Shown here: piece after piece, positions 12,703 through 24,900 of the stretch
Layout: every line of letters begins with the position of its first letter
Position numbering within the stretch: position 1 is the stretch's first letter
From: Hamiltosporidium tvaerminnensis
Lineage: Eukaryota; Microsporidia; Dubosqiidae
Assembly (NCBI GenBank): GCA_022605425.2
Contig: CM061256.1
Location: 310,001-374,000, forward strand
Length of the DNA stretch: 64,000 nt
Direction: 5' to 3'
Notes under the pieces: generated by a model
Told to the model about the DNA's origin: nothing
Database searches by the model: none
The model's input: the letters and a program-made list of their open reading frames with translations, nothing else
Translations under genes and position numbers: made by a program

Positions 12703-13157
12703 TTCTAATTTCTTTGAAAATAATTAAAAATTTATAAATAGTGTTGGTTGCATTCTTCAATGATGAATTCTAATTTCTTTGAAAATAATTAAAAATTTAT
12801 AAATAGTGTTGGTTACATTCTTCAATGATGAATTCTAATTTCTTTGAAAATAATTAAAAATTTATAAATAGTGTTGGTTGCATTCTTCAATGATGAATTC
12901 TAATTTCTTTGAAAATAATTAAAAATTTATAAATAGTGTTGGTTGCATTCTTCAATGATGAATTCTAATTTCTTTGAAAATAATTAAAAATTTATAAATA
13001 GTGTTGGTTGCATTCTTCATTGATGAATTCTAATTTCTTTGAAAATAATTACAAGTTTATAAATAGTTTTGGTTGTATTCTTCAATGATGAATTCTAATT
13101 TCTTTGAAAATAATTACAAGTTTATAAATAGTTTTGGTTGTATTCTTCATTGATAAA
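12703..13157. repeat. Seven-copy 65-bp minisatellite
   Basis: Units start at 12703, 12768, 12833, 12898, 12963, 13028 and 13093, each beginning TTCTAATTTCTTTGAAAATA and containing AAATAGTGTTGGTTGCATTC. The first five are almost identical. The last two share variants (ACAAGTTTATAAATAGTTTTGG), which suggests expansion from the RPB7 side. There are no unique spacers, so it is not a CRISPR-like array. It fills the gap between RPB7 and the next gene on the same strand. Confidence 0.95.
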
Positions 13158-13285
13158 TTCTACTGTTTTTTAAAGAATATTTTTATTTTTTTAATTTTAC
13201 TTTTATGCTGTTAAAAAAAAATATTTATTTTTCTATTTTTTATTAAAATTCTTCATAATCCTTCTAATACATTTGAATCTTAAAA

Positions 13286-14029
13286 ATGGTTTTTATAAAT
13301 TCTTTACCAATTTTAATACAAAAAACAATTTTTCTTTCAAAACTTTCCTCAAAAATATCAATTTCTCCAACAACGATTTCAACAAAAAACATTCAAATAG
13401 AACTTCCACCATTCACAGATCAAACCATAACCCTTTCATCAAAAGATTTATTACAATTTTTAAATATAAATTCTTCTACTTTAAATCTCAAATACGACTT
13501 AAATTTAGAATCATGCAGTTCAGAAGAAGAAAATTATATTTCAAATAAAAAAGAGAAAAGTTTTTATGGAATATTTAAAAGTAGTGAGACTATAAAAGAA
13601 AATAAAAGTGATATTTTTCTTATTTTAAAATATAAACTATCTATTAATAAATGTATGGTAGATATAAGAAAGTGTATACGTGTATATCCCTTCATACATC
13701 CTTTTCAATGTACCTTGGTACCAATTCTCGTTTTAAATATTTTTCCTTTTCCCTATAATTTTAATAATTCAAATTTAAAGTTTATTTATAAAAAATCTCT
13801 TGAAATAATTTGTGAAGGAATTGTAACGGTTAATTTACTTATAAATTCTGAAGAAATTTCTTTTACTAAAAATGAAATTGAATTTACAATTCTTTCTTCT
13901 GATCTGGGATTTTTATCTTTGATAGATGAAAATACTGCTTTAAAAATGTGTGTATTTGATAATTATTGTTTATTTTATTTCTTTGAAGAAGATGTAACAA
14001 CTGTAGTAAGAGCTTGTTATATTAATTAG
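13286..14029 (+). CDS. Unrecognised 247-residue protein
   Basis: A single open frame of 247 codons in typical local codon usage, downstream of RPB7 on the same strand and separated from it by the minisatellite. No membrane segment or clear motif was seen. The sequence alternates short hydrophobic stretches with polar ones and looks beta-strand rich. A Ser/Glu/Lys-rich section around residues 78-105 (SCSSEEENY...) is probably a flexible loop. It has several cysteines but no regular metal-binding spacing. Family assignment was not possible by eye. A different frame covering 13273-13548 is a shadow. Confidence 0.7.
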   Translation: MVFINSLPILIQKTIFLSKLSSKISISPTTISTKNIQIELPPFTDQTITLSSKDLLQFLNINSSTLNLKYDLNLESCSSEEENYISNKKEKSFYGIFKSSETIKENKSDIFLILKYKLSINKCMVDIRKCIRVYPFIHPFQCTLVPILVLNIFPFPYNFNNSNLKFIYKKSLEIICEGIVTVNLLINSEEISFTKNEIEFTILSSDLGFLSLIDENTALKMCVFDNYCLFYFFEEDVTTVVRACYIN

Positions 14030-16200
14030 GATATTCTTTTTGGCTCTTTAATACTGTTTTAATTGTTTAAATAGTTAAATTCATTTGTTTTTTTCTTATT
14101 TTTTTATTCGTTTCATATTTTTTTATTTTAAATTGTTTACGTTTACAACGATTAAAGGTAAAATATTTTTTAAAAGATTTATACTTAAAAATCAAAAATG
14201 TGAGTTATACTGGAAATTATACGACTTTGAAATATTTTATTTTCTAGAATAGTCAATTGCTATGAATAACTAGGAATATTGGATGATAGCAAAGGAAACC
14301 AATTCTTGATTTGCTTTTTGAAGCGATGCTACTGTGGGCAATTGAAGAGATTAAATAAAAGACAAATAAAATCATATACTAATAAACATAAGTATGTCAA
14401 TCATTATAATTAAAGCTAGTTTATCTGAACATGCTGATTTCTTCGAGTCAATCATGCAGTGTATGTAGTTTTTATGAAAAAAAATCAAATTTCAGACAGG
14501 AAATTAAACAGCGCTTTATAAATTTAGATCTAAATAACAAACGAAATTCATTATCTTGTTCTAGATGTAAACATTTTCACAGAAAAATCTTATATATTCG
14601 AGATAAATAAAGAAATTCATATCAGAAATGAGTAAAATTTAAATTAAAAATGATATAGCAATTTAATTTGCCAAAAAAAGGTAAAAAGGAGTATGAACCA
14701 AGATCATATAAATAGCTTAACTAGGAAATTTATACAACAAAACAGACTATCAAATATTACTTCAGGTTCTTCATAAAGCTAGAAAAAAAATGAAGTGGTT
14801 TATGTTAGAAATTTTCTAAATAATGGATGGACCTGAAAAATACCACTTTATATGTCGTTTTCTACATGATTCGAGATATAAATTATATCGTAAGATGCTG
14901 ATGATGAGTTTTAATATTTTATAATTTATGATGCGCAATTTTCGATTCTATTCATAACATGTAAGAATGGGACTTTTTAATTTTAAAAGTTTGGTGTATC
15001 TTCTTATTTACACAGCTTAAATAAATCAAAATTTAAGTATTTTAAAACGAATTGAAACGCTCCGTTTTAAAAATTCTTAAAAATGCTGCGTATCTACTAC
15101 ATAAATATAAATTTTGTTCGTGAAATGAAGGTGCGTGCCAAAGTAAAAGTATTATTAGCAAATAATACCTCATTTGTTTTGGTATAAGCAAATCATAAAC
15201 AAGCAGATAAATTATTGTGTGTGCTATTTAATCTTGGAACGCAGTTATTGATTCTATATCTAAACAGGAATGAAAAACATGCTTTTGGTCATAAAAACTT
15301 TATATATACCCTATGCTGGGAACTCAAGTATTATTTCTAGAAATGAAGAAGATAATTAATCTTTGTTCGGTGCTATAAAAACAGAATCGGCAAAAGCCGA
15401 TATGAAGATAAAATAGATCAAATCTAGGCACATTAGAATGAAATACTAAAATGAAAAAGTAGTGAAGCGCTTAGAAATTGGCTTTTTTAAATTCGAAAAG
15501 ATATTAAGGTTTAAAATTTTAGTTACCATTCTAAATGAAAATAATAAAAGTAATGAGGAAATAAAGGAATAATGAAGGCGGGGAGCGAGATATACTTTTC
15601 GCCACATAATTTAATTAAATCAAGATATATAAGAAAAATACAAAAAAATATTTAAAGAACTATCTAGAAACCTGTTTTTTTATATGAGATTTGGGTGATG
15701 GCAAAAAGAGATTAAACACTCTGGAAAACGTGGTAAAGAAAGATACTGGCAAAATATATGGGTCTAAAACCATCACACTGAATGGAATATAAGAAGAAAC
15801 CAAAAAAATTATGATATTTAGTGTTAATTAGATTCGGTTACGAGATAAAAAAAGTAAGATTACGCGGTCAGGAAATATGGTAAAAAAGCCACCTGCTCGA
15901 GGTGATAGTAAAGCTCAAGCGTATAATACTAATGGAAAAAAAAAAGAGTTATACCACGAAAAAAATGAATAGATGCCGAGAAAAGACCTCATAATGCTTA
16001 ATGTGAGGATTGGAAGACAAAAGAACAAGGTGAAAAGGAAGGGAAAAAATTATTAAAGTCACTAGAGCTCTTAAAATTTCGGCGTCACATAAAAGCAGTA
16101 GATTCATCAATAAAATAATTTGCTCAATATATGCAAGGTAGGAGGGAAATCGGTAGATTATATTAAGCACGAATTCAAACACAAATCTAATTACATTACA
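14030..16200. other. Intergenic region, no intact gene; possible decayed element
   Basis: No open frame with recognisable content. From about 15400 to 16000 the plus strand is purine-rich and less AT-rich than typical intergenic DNA here, with many short frames broken by stops. This is compatible with a decayed mobile element but no domain could be recognised. It ends at the target-site duplication of SINE-like copy B. Confidence 0.4.
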
Positions 16201-16217
16201 ACTAATCAAGATAGTAA

Positions 16218-16945
16218 GGCTTTATTTAAAAGTATCACATCTTTTTAAAATAGTGGCAAGTGTTATATTTGTTTTCATGACATTAACGCAGTTCTAGGTT
16301 TAACATAAATGACTGCTACCCCAACACTCCATCGGTAATCCCTGCGATACCTACGTTCCACCGCCTTTCATCTACCAGGTGTGTAGAACCTAATTAATAG
16401 GCGAGGCAGTTGCCCGGAGTTCGTTAATGTCCGTTGCATGGAGTGTGATCGAAGGCTGAAGCCCCCCCTGGGCTCCCCCAAGACTATGCAGCATTCCCAC
16501 TTACTCTACACTTTCTGAACCCAATAAACTTCTAGCTAAGATATATTTCAGAGATTTACATGGGGTCCACCTAGACAGTGCAATGTCATACCAACAGGTA
16601 TAACCTGCTACTTAGCTTTCCTGGCTTTAAATGGTTTTTTATTTTGTATCTCCCAGGCGCTAAGTCTTCTAACCCGAGTGAGCAAGGCTAGGTTTCCATG
16701 CTTTTACATGGCAATTACCTACATGATCAGCTGCGGTCTGCAATCTGGTTACGTAAAAAACTACAAATAAATTTGTAGAAAAAGTTTCTCCATTTCTTAG
16801 ACCTCTTCTCTTCATAACAACTCCCATGGAACAACCGAAGATGTAGTGTGGTTGTATTCCCACCAAAAATCCAAACAATGACCTCACACCAGTTTCACAC
16901 ACTCATTGCCAAGCAGAAAGTTTTTTATGTGGTTATCCTCCCTCC
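16218..16945 (-). mobile_element. SINE-like repeat, copy B (young, complete)
   Basis: Best-preserved copy, about 728 bp. Read on the minus strand it begins GGAGGGAGGATAACCACAT and ends GTGATACTTTTAAATAAAGC. It is bounded by a 17-bp target-site duplication with one mismatch: ACTAATCAAGATAGTAA at 16201-16217 and ACTTATCAAGATAGTAA at 16946-16962. That fixes both ends and shows retrotransposition rather than DNA transposition. There is no terminal inverted repeat and no polymerase gene. Internal hairpins are visible (CCATGTAAAAGCATGG-type, and ACAAATTTATTTGT). Confidence 0.88.
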
Positions 16946-16962
16946 ACTTATCAAGATAGTAA

Positions 16963-18100
16963 TAATCTTAGATTTTTTTATTAGAATCAAAGAAGAATAA
17001 ATAAAAAAATATGAAAGAATCTTAAAACAAATCATGGTTTTTAAAATTATTCCAGGCAAGTATAAGTATGGAAAAAACATTTTTCGATTATATAATCAAT
17101 CTTACTATATAAATAGAATTTGTGGTGAGCAATTAACGGACATTATAATATATCTTCATGATTCTATGATTGGAATCAAGTTATAAATTTCAAACTATAA
17201 CAATCCATCAAAAAATATTTTAATTTTGATATTTTAATTAACAAATTACTGTCTATGTCTTAAGATTACTTATTATACTTTTTAAATCAGCGTATGTTTT
17301 AAATTAATCTATGTTTTTCTTCAGATATATATTTAACCAAAATTATTTTATCCTAAACCGATTCTGTATGAAATTATACATTATCAATTAAATATATGTA
17401 TATGAAAGAATATTTATAAAATCTTCTTTAAAATAGAATCTGAAAATTTAAAAAGATTTATAGCAATCTTGTGTGTATAAAATAGGCAGGTAAATTGTTT
17501 CGTTTGAGCATTTCATTCGTGTTTGTAAAATCATTTTTTTTGGCATATATTATAATTCAGGTTTAGAATTGGAATTGTCGATTTAATTATTGTAAAAAAT
17601 TATTGCTTAAACGTAAATCGTGCTCGGAATATCTCTGTAAGAAGATATAAAGCTTGTTAAATGCAAGATAAATACGTTTTGGACAGTTAGTATTGTAAAA
17701 ACTTATTTTAAATTTATATTAATCCATAACTTGTAATATTTATATGCTTTTTCTACTCAAATCATAAAGTGCCGATGGATTTCTAAACAAGCTTATCTAT
17801 TTTATAGTCGAAATTGTTCTAATGTCATAAAAAAATATGCATATAATCCTTTATTAGAAATCTCAGATATAAATTGGTTAAAAACTAATATATTTATAAA
17901 AAATTCTAACAATAGAATGAAAATTTTTAAAAAAATTAACTAAAATCTAGATTTTGATAAAAAAAAGTTAAAAATATTTTTGGTTTTAGAGGAACTCAGC
18001 GATTGCATACATTAAACTTATCATCACTTATCAAGTCGATAACAAGTTTGGCTTAATTAGGCATAAATCAGTTTATCTAAACAATCTAGATAAGTTATGC
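16963..18100. other. AT-rich intergenic DNA, no gene seen
   Basis: Nothing recognisable on either strand between SINE-like copy B and the paralogue at 18142. Confidence 0.5.
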
Positions 18101-18104
18101 TTTT

Positions 18105-18110
18105 TATAAA
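18105..18110 (+). promoter_or_regulatory. TATA-like box of the 18142 gene
   Basis: TTTTTATAAA, with the TATAAA ending 31 bases before the aligned start codon at 18142. It matches the arrangement in front of the intact paralogue at 2955. Confidence 0.4.
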
Positions 18111-18141
18111 AAAATATTTAAAAAAATCAAAAGCTAACATT

Positions 18142-18853
18142 ATGAAATTATTCCAACAAAAAGCATTCAAAATTTTTATGGTGATTCTTGGCGCATTAGT
18201 TATCGTTTCGGTGATAATAGCGGGGATTGGGTACGCTAAGGCTACTTTAATAGTAAACAGCTTTCAAAAAAATAAAAAATTTATCTTCGAATTAAGGGGA
18301 TTTGAAAATCTTGTTTCATCCCTAGAAAATTCTAAAGGTAACGATATTTTCTCAAGAACATTCTTTAGGTAATTTATATGTTTCAGAATTTAATTCTAAT
18401 GATGAAAACATAAACATGTGGATTAAAGCTTTGGAATCAAAAGATGAAAATTCCTGTTCTGATTACTTTCCGAAACCTGGCATTTTCCGCAATAAAAATA
18501 TTCATATGGATTATTTAAAGCGTGTTCTAAATGATTATGGTTTCTTTGCAAAAATTGGATTTTGGTTTAAAAGAAATCATCCAGTCAAAACCATACTTGA
18601 AATTATAGATTTTTTTCACAGTCAGCTGTTGAAACATGAACTCAGTGGTTCTATGTTACACATAATAGACGAAAAAACTATAAAAATCTACAATGTTTCG
18701 TTTTCCTGTGGTACAGTCGGTATAAGTTTCGGCTCTTCTAAGTCTTTTGAATTCGGATCGACTAAAGATTTTAGCAACAGAACATTTGAATACATTGCAT
18801 TCATAGTTATGAACTTGACAAGCGGCACATTTGATTCTCCTATTCAAGAATAA
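18142..18853 (+). pseudogene. Frame-broken paralogue of the membrane-anchored protein at 2955
   Basis: Two overlapping frames together cover the whole length of the 2955 protein. The first (18142-18372) has the basic N-terminus, the hydrophobic segment and GYAKATLIVNSF. The second carries IGFWFKR...KTILEI and the C-terminus. The break is a one-base change of frame at the T run at 18347-18350. An upstream in-frame ATG at 18097 exists, but the ATG at 18142 aligns with the paralogue's start and was chosen. The gene may be a recent pseudogene, or the break may be a homopolymer sequencing error. No other stop was found, which means the damage is recent or not real. Confidence 0.75.
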
Positions 18854-19220
18854 ATAAAATATTATTGCGTTCATATTGCATTGTTTAAAACCTTACTTGT
18901 AAATTCTTTCTTAAAAAACCATATATCTCTCTAAAATACATAGTTTGCGATTTAGTTTACTTCAAAATTTTTAAGTAAGTAAAAAGCTGTAATTTATCTT
19001 ACGTTAATTTCGAAAAATTCGTTTGCTACACTCTATATTTTGCAAATTAGGAAGGTTTGGGTTAAACAAAAAGCTCGTTTTTTCAGGATTTCGAAACAAC
19101 TAAATTAAAGATAACGTTGCTTCATTCAAAAGATAAGAATATTTTCGTTTTTAGAGAGGATGAGCATAGAAACAGTTAATTGCCTCATCAAATTATTTAT
19201 ATTTATTTTGTAAAAGAGAG

Positions 19221-19940
19221 GTAGAGGGAAGATAACCACAATAAAAACTTTCTACCCAGCAATTAATAGATGAAATTGAAGCATGAAATCATTATTTATT
19301 TTTCTAGTGGATATGAAACCACACTGAATTCTCGGTTATTCCATGGGTGTTGTTATGAGGAAGAGAAGATCTGCCAAATCGCGAAAGTTTTCTATAAATT
19401 TATTTGTAATTTTTTATGTACCCAGATTCTAGAACTTAGTAGGACTCGTAGGTAATTGACATGCAAAAGCATAGGAATCTAGCCTTGCTCACACTGGTTA
19501 GAAGACTTAGCATCAGAGAGATATAAAACATGAAACCTTGAAGCTAGGAAAGCTATTATGCAGACTATACCTGTTGGGATGGCATTTCACTGTTTATGTG
19601 GAGCCATATATGTCTCTGAAATATATCTTGGCGTAAAGTTCATGTGGTTTTGAAAGTGTAGAGTAAGTAGAAATGCTGGATAGTCTTGTGGGAGCCTAAG
19701 GTGGGTTTCAGCCTTCGATCAGATTCTATGCAACTAACATTAAAGAATACCAAGTAACTGCTTACCTAATAAAAGGGCGCGTAATGCCTGTTCGAAGAAA
19801 GGCTTTGGGATGTTGGTACCGTAGAGATTATGATGGAGTGTTGGAAAGCAGTTGGATGTAAACATAGAACTGCGTTAATTTTATGGAAACAAATAAAACA
19901 CCTCAAAGTGGCCTAAACTGTGATGGTTTTAAATTGACAG
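19221..19940 (+). mobile_element. SINE-like repeat, copy D (intermediate age)
   Basis: Begins GTAGAGGGAAGATAACCACA and runs through the same ordered landmarks as copies A and B (TTCGGTTGTTCC-like block, ACAAATTTATTTGT-like block, AAGCATAGGAATCTAGCC, GAAAGTGTAGAGTAAGTAG, CTTCGATCAGATTC). It ends near GATGGTTTTAAATT. TAAAAGAGAG at 19211-19220 and TAAAAGAGAA at 19949-19958 are a plausible short target-site duplication. It lies 370 bp downstream of the frame-broken gene at 18142. Confidence 0.78.
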
Positions 19941-19959
19941 TCATAAAATAAAAGAGAAA

Positions 19960-21939
19960 AGTAAATCTATAAAATTCAACAAAATTTGCAACAAAGACCT
20001 CAGCCATGGTTTAAAAAATATGAAAAATAGACTAAAAAAATACATCAAGGTATATAAAATCCAAGAAAAAATCTAGTGAAATTGAATCCTAAGAATATAT
20101 ATCATAGGCAATCTGAATCTTATTTTCTTGACTTTTAAATATTTAAAAAAATGTTATAGCGTTGTAAAACAGATAAAATTATAATTATTGCATATAACAG
20201 TCTCCAATGAGCCTTTAAAATATCATTTTTAATGTAGATTATATAAGTGTCCTGAAAATTTTGGAAGAAACAGCTCCAAATATTAAAAATATGCTTTAAG
20301 ATGCAAAATATTTGCTCAAAACTATCTAAATTTATAAGTTTAATTGTTTAACTGAATAATTATAAAATTCGATCCTTCATAAGACAAATCAAATATTTTT
20401 AAACCGAAAAAGAGTGTATTTATATCAAATAATATCATAGAGATACAAATAAACTTATTTTACAAAACAAAAAATATCGCGCATTACCATAACTGACAAC
20501 TTTTCACATATTTCACGATATTAAAGCTTACAATGTAAACTTTATTGGGTTTGACTTCATGTTTAATACGCATGTTATTTTTAGCAATAGAACCAGATTC
20601 CGATAAATCATTCTCGGCCAAGAAAATTGTGCCAAATTCAAAAACAATTGCATAAGATAGTTCAGAGTCAAAATCTACTTCAAATGTTAAGCTGGTAATT
20701 GTTGTTTTCTGGCTCTATTTAAACATGTTTTTATCTATACACAGCCAATTTAAATTCATTTTGATTCATGAAATCTTTAATGAACCACATAACCTGTGAG
20801 CAATACTCCATTATTTAAAGATGATTAATTTAGCCTAGCTTATCATTCAAAAACAAAGAGTTTCCTAAAATCAAAGTAAGATTGATGGAGGTTTCATAAA
20901 ATTTTGACTCAAACTTAATAGAAACTATTATTTTAACAAACCCTAAATTTTAAGAGTTTAACTACTAAGAAATGCCAAAAGTGAGTATGAAATTCTAGCC
21001 AAATAAAGTTGAAAGTAATATTTAAATTATTTTTTAGCTGTTTCCATGAAATTTACTATTAAGACCAAATAAATATTATATTTGTACTAAAATACTAGGG
21101 AACGGCTAGCAAAATACAAATCTTTTGTAAAATTTGGTCTAAAAAATGGATTTATCTGGTATTACCACGATGTTTAGGGATAGATCAACCAAGATTAATC
21201 GAAAAAACACACATCAAATTCGCAAGACCTTTGATTATTTTTGAATATAAATTCATATGAAAGTATTTATCAAACAAATTTATTTTTAAAAATTTACAAA
21301 GATTTGCATCATAAGAACTCTAAGTTACTTGAAATTAAAAAAATTTCGGTTTTTATTTTATTCTATATTCTTAAAAATATCTCTATTGCAATGTTCATAA
21401 AGGTTTATTGTAATCAAGTATTTAAAGAAGATCCTAGCATTTCTTACTTTTTTATATGATGCATTGTTGGCTTAACCATATAAATCATTTTACTGTACAT
21501 TATCTACTATACCAGCTGCGTTTTTATTTTTCTAAAATTTAAAAATTTTAATAGAATTTTTTAAAGATTTTTTGTGATTGGCCAATGAATCCTTTTTATA
21601 ATTTATCTTAAGTTAATATGTTTACAGAAATCTATATCCTATATATTCAAGAGGTATCCAATCCATAATGGCTCCTATAAAATTGAACATATCTTCTTTT
21701 CAGAAGAAAGCTATTATTATCAACACTTTATTTTTCGACATTAAATTCAATTATATTCTAGTTACAATCTTATATTTTCTTTATGTGAATATTTGATTGG
21801 AAAAAAACCAAATATTTACCATAGAATGAGTTTAATCTACAAAATTTAGACTACTTTTTTTCAATAAAAAATAGGATGATTCTGAAAATATAATTTTGGC
21901 CATCTAGACTGTAAATATCTTTTAAATGTTTTAAGGATA
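19960..21939. other. AT-rich intergenic DNA, no gene seen
   Basis: No supported feature. Short frames such as 21241-21459 lack any recognisable content. Confidence 0.5.
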
Positions 21940-21953
21940 CTTAGTTGAAGGAT

Positions 21954-24900
21954 TTTTATTTAATAAAATTCTGGGTTAAAATATTTTTTACCATTTTTAC
22001 ATGTTTTCTTCTACCTCTTTGACCACTTTTGTCTCTTCTTCCAAATCCGACTCTTCATTTATGTTATTGGTCGGTTCCTCTAAAGTGGTTCCTCCTTGTA
22101 AAATAAAGGGGGCTTTTTATTTTGGTTTAAAATTTTTGGCACCATCTTCCTCTGTTTTCGCTTCTTTTAAAGGGGGTATTGGTTCCTCATGCATCTCTGA
22201 TCTCATAATAACACCCATTGACGCTCTCTCCCAGCTCTCTTCGGCATTTAGTCCTGACTCAAGTCCTCTTCGTCGATCAAAGGAAATAGTTTCGACTGTT
22301 TTCTTAAGTACTATAGACTGAATGTATGCCTCTACATTCATGGGTATTTCTAGTCTTTTAACATATGTCTTATAATATTGTGTCACAATACCATCCCAGG
22401 TCATCACATAGGGAATTATCTCTACACTAAACTTATAAATAAGGCCCAACTCATTGGCTAGCAGGTCATACTTCCTAAGTTTTTCAGTTTCAACTATTTG
22501 AAGTGAATCTTGGGAAGTGATTCCTACTTCAATGAGTGTTATCTTATTCTTCTTCTTATCTAAAATAAATATGTCCGGTCTGTTATTCCGAATTTTAACA
22601 TCAGTGTTAATTCTGGTGTCCACTCTTATCTCTGCATACTCATTATCAAGAATTTCTTGAACTGAGTGGCTCCTTATTCGTTTTGAAGACTTAAACTTAT
22701 ATCTATTAAGAAGGAGAAGGTGTAGGCATCTAACCACTTCATTATGCCGTCTAGTGTAATCATGACCTAGCATTTTTTCACATCTAGTTGCTAGATGATC
22801 CACAGTCTTACCAGACTTCCCGCAATGTTGACACACACCATCTGCTCCCCAGAATACATTTCTATCCTGGATATAGCAGAACACAGCTTCATTTCGTGGC
22901 CTAATATTTCCTCTCTTTAGCCATCTTGAAGAGTCACTAACACTCACAAGCTCATTTTTCCTTGCATTATATAACTTTGAATGGAGTTTTCGTTTTTCTA
23001 TTTCGTTATATAGTTTTGCAAGTTGAGCTTCTTCTAAACTTTTCTTAGTGACTTCTTCTACCAACCTGTACTTTACTTTTAAGAAGCCTTTTATTAGTGC
23101 AAGATGGGTTTTATTATTATTCTCCACCTTGAGGATTGCTGCTCGTCTAGTTGATATTTCTTTACTTTTTTCCAGACAATCCAAGAGTTGCAGAAGCATA
23201 TGTTCGCTTCGCAACTCAACACTATGTAGGCCTCTTCCAAGTTCTGTTCTAGGAAGATACAACCGCTCTTTACATCCTGGGCGGAGATGTATCTTATTTT
23301 TAACCAACACCGCACGCACTGCATCATCTAACTTAGAGAAGTCAGCCGGTTCAAGTCGAAGTACTCCTATGTGGTAGTTGATTAACGATATCGCATGTTG
23401 ATTGATTGCAGAAAATAAATTTTTTGCATTTAATCTAGTGTGACAAAGTCTTTCAACTCTTGATATAAGTTTGCTCTGTACTTCTTCAAATGAGCTACGT
23501 GTTGGGATTTCTCTGCTATCTTCTATTATTCCTAAATATTTGTAAACACTAACACCTTCTAGAAGAGTAGCAGTATCTTCACAACACGTATCATTTGTGG
23601 CTGACTTCTCTTTGTTAATCTCTAAGCCAATCACCTCTAAAAATTCCTTTGCCTCGCCTGTCATAGCACTCAATGTGGAGCTGTCTTTTGCAAGGAGCTT
23701 AAGATCATCAATAATCAAGAGATGATTAGTAGAATGGGATTCTGCATCTGTTTGTACTGTCACTTTTGTGTATTTTTCATTAAGCTTTCGGCTTAATGGA
23801 TCCATACACAACACAAATAACAAAGGTGACAGACTATCTCCTTGTAGAATCCCTCTATCAATCTTCTTGCTCATGATTTTTTCAGGCCCTACTGATATAT
23901 CAATTTTCCATTTTGATATAATTACCTTAATAAATTTCAGGATCCAATCAGGTAAATTAAGGTTTTCAATGCATTGAGTTAAATAAGCATGATCTATTGA
24001 ATCATAAGCTTTTTTAACATCAATCCATGTTGCCTTAAGATTATTTCCATACTCTTTATTTAAGGCAATATTCAGTAGAGCCTGCTCTTTCGCTCCCTGC
24101 ACACCTCTTACCGCCCCTAGTTGGTTCTCCGCAAGCAACCCTCGCCTTTCCACTTCAAGTTGAACGACTTTCGTTACACACTTTGTCGTTAACTTATAGA
24201 GGTTGGACATACAAGTGATTGGCCTGTAGTCAGAGCCTCTTCGTGGAATTCCTTTCGGTATCAAATACGTAAGCCCGCAGTAAAACCAATCAGCTTGAGG
24301 TGTTCCTTCTAAACATATAACTTTCACAATATCATAAATATATTTGTGAAGAGTTGTAAGTTTCTTAATGAAAAAATTGTAAATACCATCAATTCCAGCA
24401 GCTTTCCAATTGGGAAGCCAATTAATGATATTTAATAATTCATCAAGTGAAGGAAACGTGGTAGGATGATTATCTGATACAAATGGAATCAAATAATCAT
24501 CGTACGTGACTGTGTCATCATTTTTGTTCCACATTGTAGACCAAAAACTCACAATTTCATCACGGCTAACCACATGCTCGGATTCTACACGCTCAGATAA
24601 CCCACGATAAAATCGACCTCGGAAAAGCTCAAACATACGATTCTCTTTTCGGAATTGCTTCCTACTTTCATGCATCGTAATTTTTTTCTCGTAAACATTC
24701 AAAGACTCATTCTTCTTAACTAAAGCCTCAGAAAGATCAGTTACGCTGCTCAAGTTTAAATTAAACTCTCGCATGATTTTCTTAAGGCTCTTCGTTTCCG
24801 AAGTGGAGAGCTTTTCCTGCTTACGAGCTTTCTCGAGGAGATCTTTGGAAAGTACTAACTTAGAAATTTTACTTTCTATGTTTTCCTTCCAAGCGGATCT

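Noticed and set aside
15949-16209. 86-codon minus-strand hydrophobic frame
   Set aside because: Opposite a purine-rich plus strand, with no motif; a composition-driven open frame that ends in the target-site duplication of SINE-like copy B.
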